A stretch of 43,662 bases of DNA from Lentisphaerota bacterium. Its GTDB lineage: Bacteria; Verrucomicrobiota; Kiritimatiellia; PWTM01. Below are positions 38,752 through 43,662 of the stretch, one piece after another. The stretch spans positions 1 to 43,662 of the forward strand of contig VGWF01000021.1 of the NCBI GenBank assembly GCA_016873715.1, given 5' to 3'. Positions within the stretch are counted from its first letter, which is position 1. The number at the start of each line of letters is the position of its first letter. The translations under genes and the position numbers were made by a program. The notes beneath the pieces were generated by a model that searched no databases, was not told the DNA's origin, and saw nothing but the letters and a program-made list of their open reading frames with translations.

Positions 38752-38776
38752 TCCAAACCCCCGAATTATTCTCTCC

Positions 38777-38822
38777 TATGTCCATGGAGATACTACTCTA
38801 TCATGGCGCGCCCGTTTGTCAA
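38777..38822 (-). promoter_or_regulatory. cysD promoter with palindromic candidate operator
   Basis: TTGACA (38822-38817), 16-bp spacer, then TAGAGT (38800-38795) as -10. Directly downstream, 38777-38792 read TATGTCCATGGAGATA on the plus strand, a 16-bp palindrome with one mismatched pair. It contains the GAGATAC element also found at the Rrf2 promoter. A repressor bound here would block transcription start. Confidence 0.7.
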
Positions 38823-38870
38823 ATCGGGCCACGTGCCGGCCCGGGGAACGACAACCGAATGGGGGAGGAA

Positions 38871-38926
38871 GTGGCGGGTGGCGAGTGGCAGGTGGCGAGT
38901 GGCAGGTGGCGAGTGGCGAGTGGCAG
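38871..38926. repeat. (GTGGCRR)8 heptamer array
   Basis: Eight exact 7-base units: GTGGC followed by GG, GA, AG, GA, AG, GA, GA and AG. It lies in the 266-bp gap between the divergent cysD and SUMT-like genes. Apart from this array and the cysD promoter I see nothing assignable in the gap. Confidence 0.85.
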
Positions 38927-39017
38927 GTCGGATGGGATGTCGGCTGCCGGAGATGGGCGGTTGGGTATCCTGTCCCGCTGATGGACGCCATGCGGGTTCG
39001 GGTGCATGCTCTGCCGG

Positions 39018-40262
39018 ATGGACGGGCACGAGATACGGGTGGCGGCGGCTCCGGGCGCGAACGCGCTGGACCGCCTGCGGGCGGATCTTCCCGCCAGCGC
39101 CTGGCTTCCCGTGACGGGCCGAGGGGATCCGCTTGCGGTCCTCGATGCCGGCGAGGCACGGTTCGCCCTCGCGCCGGATCTGCCGGACTGCCCGGCGCTG
39201 GACGGCTTCGTCCTGCCGCACGCCCCGCGCGAGGCCGTCGTCTTCCGCGCCGCCGATCCCGTCGGCCGCATCGTCCGCGGGCTCTACGTCCGCACCGTCG
39301 TCTTCGCCGGCGCGGGCTGCGGCCGTGCCGGCTCGTGCACGCTGGATGCGGCGCGCGCCCTGCGCCGCTGCGAGGCCTGCCTCCATGACGCGCTGATCGA
39401 TCCGGCCTTGCTGGACCTCGTCCCCGCGGGCGCGGAGGTTGTCGATGTCGGCAAGCGCCGGGGCTGCCATCACGCGCAGCAGTCGGAGATCAACGCGCTG
39501 CTGCTCGACCGCGCGCGCCGCGGCCTCCGGGTGGTGCGGCTCAAGGGCGGCGACCCGGGCCTCTTCGGACGGCTCGCGGAGGAGACGTCGGCGCTGGAGA
39601 CGACCGGGCTCCCGTATCGCGTGCTGCCGGGTGTCAGCGCGCTGAGCGCGGCGACGACGGGCACGGGCCTGCTGCTCACGCGCCGCGGCGTCTCGCGGGG
39701 CTTCTGCGCCATCACTCCTCGCACCCACGAGGGCGGTGTCGCGCCGGTCGATGCGTCCGCCCGTGCCGGTCAGCCGGTCGTGCTGTTCATGGCCGTCGGC
39801 GCGGTCGCCGGGGTCGCGGCGCAGCTTCGCGCGGAAGGCCTGCCACCCTCGACGCCGGCCGCGATGGTCTTCCACGCCGGCGCGCCGGAGGAGGCGGTTC
39901 TGCAGGGCACGCTGGACGATATCGCCGCGAAGACGGCCGGGCTTCTGGCCGCGCGCCCGCCCGGCGCCCATCTTCCGCCCGGCGTCCTGATCGTCGGCGA
40001 GGTGGCGGGAGCCGCCCTCCCGCGTCCATCCGGCGCGCTGGCCGGCGCGGCGGTACGGCTGCAGGGCGGTCCCGCGACGCTCGACGCCCTGGAGGACCTC
40101 GTGTTCGACCTCGGCGGCCGCCCGCTCCGTCCGCCCCGCCCCGGCGGCACCCCCGTCCCCGGTTTCGCGGACGCCCCGGCCGTAACCTGCGAAGCGGAGA
40201 TCTTTGCCCTCGCACGTAACCACGTGAACGCAGTGCTGACGCGAGTATTGAAATACGGGTAG
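39018..40262 (+). CDS. SUMT-like uroporphyrinogen-III methyltransferase with HemC/HemD-like ends
   Basis: The central part (about residues 85-300) matches S-adenosylmethionine-dependent uroporphyrinogen-III methyltransferases, which start siroheme and B12 synthesis: LHDALIDPALLDLVPAGAE, VGKRRGCHH, INALLLDRARRGLRVVRLKG, GGDPGLFGRLAEE and VLPGVSALSAATTGTGL. The first glycine loop is altered (GAGCGRAG where GAGPGD is usual). The N-terminal 80 residues look like a shortened HemC: start HEIRVAAAPGANALDRL and later LAPDLPDCPALDGFVLPHAPRE, placed as the VHSLKDxPxxLPxGL segment of HemC. The last 100 residues faintly resemble HemD. Residual deaminase or synthase activity is unlikely. ATG 39018 fits a HemC-like start; 39006 is an alternative. 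The likely job is siroheme for the sulfite reductase at the right edge. Confidence 0.7.
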   Translation: MDGHEIRVAAAPGANALDRLRADLPASAWLPVTGRGDPLAVLDAGEARFALAPDLPDCPALDGFVLPHAPREAVVFRAADPVGRIVRGLYVRTVVFAGAGCGRAGSCTLDAARALRRCEACLHDALIDPALLDLVPAGAEVVDVGKRRGCHHAQQSEINALLLDRARRGLRVVRLKGGDPGLFGRLAEETSALETTGLPYRVLPGVSALSAATTGTGLLLTRRGVSRGFCAITPRTHEGGVAPVDASARAGQPVVLFMAVGAVAGVAAQLRAEGLPPSTPAAMVFHAGAPEEAVLQGTLDDIAAKTAGLLAARPPGAHLPPGVLIVGEVAGAALPRPSGALAGAAVRLQGGPATLDALEDLVFDLGGRPLRPPRPGGTPVPGFADAPAVTCEAEIFALARNHVNAVLTRVLKYG

Positions 40263-40284
40263 GCAACCCATACGGCGACCCATA
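40257..40284. promoter_or_regulatory. Candidate VapB operator
   Basis: GGGT (40257-40260) and ACCC (40266-40269) form a short inverted repeat. ACCCATA occurs twice in direct orientation (40266-40272 and 40278-40284), ending at the vapB start. Type II antitoxins usually bind such repeats at their own promoter; that role is inferred. The first repeat overlaps the stop codon of the upstream gene. Confidence 0.4.
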
Positions 40285-40514
40285 TGAAGACCACCCTTGA
40301 GATCGACGAGAAGAGGCTGCGGAGCGTGATGGCCCTCACCGGCATCAAGACACGCCGGGCGGCGGTGGAGCACAGCCTTCGAGAGGCGGAGCGGCTCGCG
40401 CGTCTCGATCGCATCGTGGCGAAGCCATGGACGCCGGAGGAAATGGCCGGCATTCTCGACCCTGCCTACGACCTCGCCGCTCTGCGGGCCATGGACAAAC
40501 CGGCCGCCCGATGA
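40284..40514 (+). CDS. vapB: VapB-type antitoxin
   Basis: A 76-residue protein, MKTTLEIDEKRLRSVMALTG followed by IKTRRAAVEHSLREAERLARL. This is the pattern of the short VapB family whose N-terminal strand-helix-helix binds DNA and whose C-terminal tail covers the toxin. Its stop overlaps the start of the PIN-domain gene (ATGA), the usual arrangement for a type II toxin-antitoxin pair. It lies 21 bp after the SUMT-like gene. Confidence 0.88.
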   Translation: MKTTLEIDEKRLRSVMALTGIKTRRAAVEHSLREAERLARLDRIVAKPWTPEEMAGILDPAYDLAALRAMDKPAAR

Positions 40515-40909
40515 TCCTCGCCGATTCCAACGTTTACATCGACTTGATCCGGTCGCGTCGGGATCCGCGCGCGGTTCTGGCGCCGTACGTCCGGGCCGGC
40601 TGGCTCCGGACCTGCGACGCGATCCGGCTGGAGGTCCTCCGGGGTGTCGCGGTGCCGGAACGGCGCCACGCCCTGGGGGAGTTCTTCGACCTGATCCCCT
40701 CGCTGCCGTTGAACGATGTGGTCTGGCGGGAGGCGGTCAACCTCGGCTGGCGGCTCGATCGTGCGGGACGCGTGCTGACATCCATGGACTCTGTGATCGC
40801 CGCGTGCGCGCTGGTGCATTCCGCGGCCTTGGTCAGCGCCGACCGGCACTTCGGCCGCATCCCCAACCTGAAACTGTGGAAGACCCTTCCGTCGCCGGTC
40901 AGCCTGTGA
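40511..40909 (+). CDS. vapC: VapC-type PIN-domain ribonuclease toxin
   Basis: A 132-residue PIN-domain protein. The four acidic active-site positions are seen: ADSNVYIDL (Asp5), AIRLEVLRG (Glu), TSMDSVIAACAL (Asp) and LVSADRHF (Asp). VapC toxins cut tRNA or rRNA when freed from VapB. The length is normal and nothing suggests inactivation. It converges with the flavoprotein gene; only 6 bp separate their stop codons. Confidence 0.9.
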   Translation: MILADSNVYIDLIRSRRDPRAVLAPYVRAGWLRTCDAIRLEVLRGVAVPERRHALGEFFDLIPSLPLNDVVWREAVNLGWRLDRAGRVLTSMDSVIAACALVHSAALVSADRHFGRIPNLKLWKTLPSPVSL

Positions 40910-40915
40910 CGGGCG

Positions 40916-43324
40916 TCACGTCGCCAGGTCCACGGTCGCGGCGCCGTCGGCGGCGCGGACGGTGCGGAGGCTGACGCGCTGCACGCTGATCGCGTCGACG
41001 GGGCAGGCCTCGACGCAGGCATTGCAACGGATGCAGTCCGCCTGGTTGATCCAGATCAGCTTCGTCGCCTCCGTGGAGGCCGCCGGCTGGTGCGTGACGA
41101 TGCGGCCCTGGCGGTCGTGGACGATCTCCGCCGCCTTGACGATGCAGTTCGGCCGCGGCTTCGCCTTGAGGCACCAGTCGCAGAAGATGCACTTGTCCGG
41201 GTCGATCTCGTACTTGAAGTGGCAGAGATAGCAGCGCTGCGTCTCCTCCGCGGCGCCGTTGGGGTCGAAGCCGCGTTCGACCTCGGCCTGCAGGGTGCGC
41301 TGGTCCACGGGCAGCGACGGCATGGGCTGGCGCGGCACGTAATCCATCTCGCGGATGCGCCCCGTGGCCTCGACGTCCTCGATCCTCGCCACCTCGCGCA
41401 GCCGTTCTGCGCCCATCAGGAACGCATCGACCTTCCGCGCGCAGTCCTTGCCGTGCGCGATCGCCTGGATCAGCGTGCTCGCGCCGGTCGCGAAGTCGCC
41501 GGCGACGAACAGTTTCGCCAGCGCGGTGCGGGAGTCCTTCCCGCTCCTCAGCCAGCCGTCGCGTTCGACGAGCCCGGCCTGCAGTTCCGCGTCGATCCAC
41601 GCCGCGTCGGGGAATTGGCCCGTCGCCAGCAGCACCGTGTCGGCCGGGATCTCGAACTCGGACCCCGGCACCGCCACGGGACGGCGCCGCCCGCCCGCGT
41701 CGGGCTCGCCGAGCTCGGTGCGGACGAACCGCATCGCCTTCACGCGGCCGGCCTCGCCGACGTAGGCCACGGGGGCGACCATGAACTGCATCGGTATGCC
41801 TTCGTGGTTCAGCTCCTCGAGCTCGCCGGGCGTGATGAGCATCTCGGTTCTGGACCGGCGGTAGAGCACTTTCACGGACTCGCGCCGCAGCTTCATCACG
41901 GCCGGCTGCCCGTCCGCCGCCGTCTCCAGCTCGAGCTCGACCGTCTGCGCGCCGAGACGCGCCGCCGTGCGGGCGCAGTCCATCGCCGTGAAGCCGCCGC
42001 CGATGATGACGACATGCCGTCCCACCTCCGCCGCGCGCCGCTCGTTGGCCTCCAGCAGGAACGGCAGGCCGTGCCGGATGCCCGCAAGGTCCGCGCCGGG
42101 GATGTCGAGCAGGTTCGGCCGGAGCGTCCCGCAGGCCATGACGACCGCATCGTGGTCCGCCAGCAGCCGCGACAGCGGCAGATCGGGGCCGACGGCCGAA
42201 TCGCAGACGATCCGCGCGCCCTGCCGCCGCACCTGGTCGATCTCGCGGTCGATCACGTCGCGCGGCAGCCGGAACTCCGGGATGCCCTGGTTCATCATGC
42301 CGCCGGGCGTCGAGTGCCGCTCGTGAACGGTTACCGCGTGGCCCATCAGCGCCAGGTTGCGCGCGGCCGCCAGGCCGGCCGGCCCGGCCCCGATCACCGC
42401 GATCCGCTTCCCGCTCGGCGGAAACCACGGGTCGAGCACCACGGGGGCCTGCGAGCGGAAATCGGCGGCGGACCGCTTAGAGAAGCAGATCGCGACCGGC
42501 TCGCCGAGGCCCTCCCAGCCGTGGCGGCACTCGGCCTCGCAGGGCCGCGAGCAGACGCGCCCGAGCACGGCGGGGAAGACGTTGTCGTGAAGGTTGATCC
42601 GGTAGGCCCGCTCGAAATCGCCGCGATGGATCGCGTGCAGGTAGCCGGGAATGTCGGTTCCGGCCGGGCACGCCTTCTGGCACGGGATGTTGCGCGCGAG
42701 CCAGTCGAAGTCCTTCGCCGTCGCCGCGTCGCCGCGCAGCTTCGACACGGCGTTCGAGGCGTAGGGCGCCGGCGCATCCATCGGCCGTTTGTCGCGCGGG
42801 CCGCCCAGTCCCTGCGGGGCCTTCGTCCAGGCGCGCCCGGCCGGCGGCGCCCCGCCCTCGACCGCGGCGCGGGCCTCGTCGAGCGCGACCGCGTACTCGG
42901 GCCTCGCCAGCCGCCCCGCCGCCGCGCGCTCGATCCACGGAACCGCGTCCGCCGCGCGACCGAGCCGCAGCAGCGAGAGGCCGAGCATGAACTGCGAGGC
43001 GCCGGGGCTCCTGTCCGTCACGTAGCGGCCGAACAGACCCGCGGCCTCGTCGAACATCTCCTTGCGGAAGGCGGCGACGGCGCGGATCGCCAGGAGCTGG
43101 TTCGTCGCGACGCCGAGGTCCATCGCGCGGGTCGCGAAGAAATGGCTCGAGTAGACGTCGCCCCGGCTGTCGCCCCGCTGGAAGTAGGCGCGGGCGAGCA
43201 ACGCGCAGCGGGCGGCGTCGTTCGGCGCGTCCGCGGAGCGGAGCAGGTCGATCGCGGCGTCGTTCTGCCGCGCGGCGACCAGGCCTTCGGCTCGGCGGAG
43301 GATCTCGTCGTTCGGCATTGTCAT
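40916..43324 (-). CDS. TPR-domain glutamate-synthase-small-chain-like Fe-S flavoprotein
   Basis: An 802-residue cytosolic oxidoreductase. Residues about 1-160 are TPR-like helices (LLARAYFQRGDSR, AFRKEMFDEAAGLFGRYV), an unusual addition. Residues about 200-275 hold the N-terminal Fe-S domain (CQKACPAGTDIPGYLHAIHR, GRVCSRPCEAECRHG). The FAD site is VIGAGPAGLAAARNLALMG, the NAD(P)H site IIGGGFTAMDCARTAARLG, and the third motif is LFVAGDFATGASTLIQAIAHGKD. The C-terminus carries ferredoxin-like clusters: CYLCHFKYEIDPDKCIFCDWC and CIRCNACVEACPVDAI. The protein can pass electrons from NAD(P)H to Fe-S partners; 28 bp after a sulfite/nitrite reductase gene, it may serve as its reductase. Glutamate synthase activity is unlikely without the large subunit. 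Confidence 0.87.
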   Translation of the reverse strand: MTMPNDEILRRAEGLVAARQNDAAIDLLRSADAPNDAARCALLARAYFQRGDSRGDVYSSHFFATRAMDLGVATNQLLAIRAVAAFRKEMFDEAAGLFGRYVTDRSPGASQFMLGLSLLRLGRAADAVPWIERAAAGRLARPEYAVALDEARAAVEGGAPPAGRAWTKAPQGLGGPRDKRPMDAPAPYASNAVSKLRGDAATAKDFDWLARNIPCQKACPAGTDIPGYLHAIHRGDFERAYRINLHDNVFPAVLGRVCSRPCEAECRHGWEGLGEPVAICFSKRSAADFRSQAPVVLDPWFPPSGKRIAVIGAGPAGLAAARNLALMGHAVTVHERHSTPGGMMNQGIPEFRLPRDVIDREIDQVRRQGARIVCDSAVGPDLPLSRLLADHDAVVMACGTLRPNLLDIPGADLAGIRHGLPFLLEANERRAAEVGRHVVIIGGGFTAMDCARTAARLGAQTVELELETAADGQPAVMKLRRESVKVLYRRSRTEMLITPGELEELNHEGIPMQFMVAPVAYVGEAGRVKAMRFVRTELGEPDAGGRRRPVAVPGSEFEIPADTVLLATGQFPDAAWIDAELQAGLVERDGWLRSGKDSRTALAKLFVAGDFATGASTLIQAIAHGKDCARKVDAFLMGAERLREVARIEDVEATGRIREMDYVPRQPMPSLPVDQRTLQAEVERGFDPNGAAEETQRCYLCHFKYEIDPDKCIFCDWCLKAKPRPNCIVKAAEIVHDRQGRIVTHQPAASTEATKLIWINQADCIRCNACVEACPVDAISVQRVSLRTVRAADGAATVDLAT

Positions 43325-43352
43325 GGCGTTGGAAGGGCCCCCGCGGCGGCGT

Positions 43353-43662
43353 CTACGATTCCCATGCGACCGCCTCGTCGAAGACCGGCTGCAGCTTCAG
43401 GTTCGCCTGGTTGGCGGGTTCGCCGCGGACGGCCGGCACGCCGAGCCGGGCCGACACCGCCCCGGCGCCGACGCGGCGCGCGTACTCGCCGAACGTCTCC
43501 GATTCGCCGCGCCGGTCCTCCAGGTAGATCTCCAAGATGCGGCGGACGGCCGGCACAAGCCCGGCGGACGCCACCTCGGCCACCGGGCGCGCGATGTGGC
43601 CGGGGCCGGACAGCCCGCCGCCGATGCAGATCTCGAAGCCCTCCTCGCTGCCCGTCGCGGGG
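43353..43662 (-). CDS. Nitrite/sulfite reductase, C-terminal fragment
   Basis: The last 102 residues of a siroheme Fe-S reductase; the gene is cut by the right edge, not broken. GFEICIGGGLSGPGHIARPV corresponds to the strand-loop of the second ferredoxin-like half domain, and LVPAVRRILEIYLEDRRGE followed by ETFGEYARRVG matches the usual end of the family. Siroheme and 4Fe-4S ligands would lie outside the window. Given the sulfate-activation genes and a SUMT-like gene nearby, sulfite is the more likely substrate. Confidence 0.75.
   Translation of the reverse strand, partial: PATGSEEGFEICIGGGLSGPGHIARPVAEVASAGLVPAVRRILEIYLEDRRGESETFGEYARRVGAGAVSARLGVPAVRGEPANQANLKLQPVFDEAVAWES

Noticed and set aside
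38871-38926. CRISPR-like tandem repeat
   Set aside because: Units are 7 bases with no spacers and no cas genes are present.

Overview
The window is GC-rich bacterial chromosome. No rRNA, tRNA, CRISPR array or transposase was recognised. The gene mix suggests a polysaccharide-degrading member of the Planctomycetes-Verrucomicrobia-Lentisphaerae group, perhaps Kiritimatiellota: exported fucosidases and a sulfatase without any SusC/SusD pair, an SSS-type symporter, a GH78 enzyme, STN-domain and NHL-repeat exported proteins, a receiver/Ser-Thr-kinase fusion, a four-helix-bundle gene, and abundant short tandem repeats. This placement is inference; no taxonomic marker is present.

Left part (1-16389). 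The 5' part of gcvPB runs off the left edge. A large membrane protein (950-3526) is followed by a 450-bp array of hairpin repeats and a displaced copy of the membrane gene's own 3' end. Next come a GH78-like enzyme with a two-repeat STN protein, a convergent receiver-kinase fusion, an NHL beta-propeller, a broken glycosidase gene, a membrane-anchored protein with an NlpC/P60-like tail, a YqhD-like alcohol dehydrogenase, a SASA-type acetylesterase, peptide deformylase and an AraC-type regulator.

Polysaccharide locus (16549-27634, plus strand), divergent from the AraC gene. It encodes a GH29+GH95+CBM32 double fucosidase, a Cys-type sulfatase, an unknown barrel+CBM32+GH29 protein, a URO-D-fold protein and a sodium/solute symporter. 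The first three genes are joined by ATGA overlaps. The locus looks built for a sulfated, fucose-containing glycan. The two CBM32 modules are about 92 percent identical in DNA, so one was copied recently.

Sulfur locus (27665-38751, minus strand). cysD-cysN-sbp-cysT-cysW-cysA (ATP sulfurylase and sulfate ABC uptake) is followed by an Rrf2-family regulator, a four-helix-bundle gene, metY, a cystathionine synthase/lyase gene and cysK. Both the cysD and the regulator promoters have TTGACA -35 boxes, 16-bp spacers and a shared GAGATAC element, suggesting common control. The APS-kinase-like tail of CysN has lost its P-loop. The four-helix-bundle gene is bracketed by inverted 23-bp GC-rich heptamer arrays and looks like an inserted cassette.

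Right part (39018-43662). A SUMT-like methyltransferase has possible HemC and HemD remnants at its ends. A VapBC module and, on the minus strand, a sulfite/nitrite reductase tail and a TPR/glutamate-synthase-like flavoprotein follow. Sulfite reductase and siroheme synthesis would continue the sulfate pathway.

The less ordinary features are: heptanucleotide arrays of several sequences at gene edges; the hairpin family with a conserved ACGGAG loop and exchanged stems; the bracketed four-helix-bundle cassette; the pseudo-APS-kinase CysN; and the double fucosidase with a changed GH95 motif.
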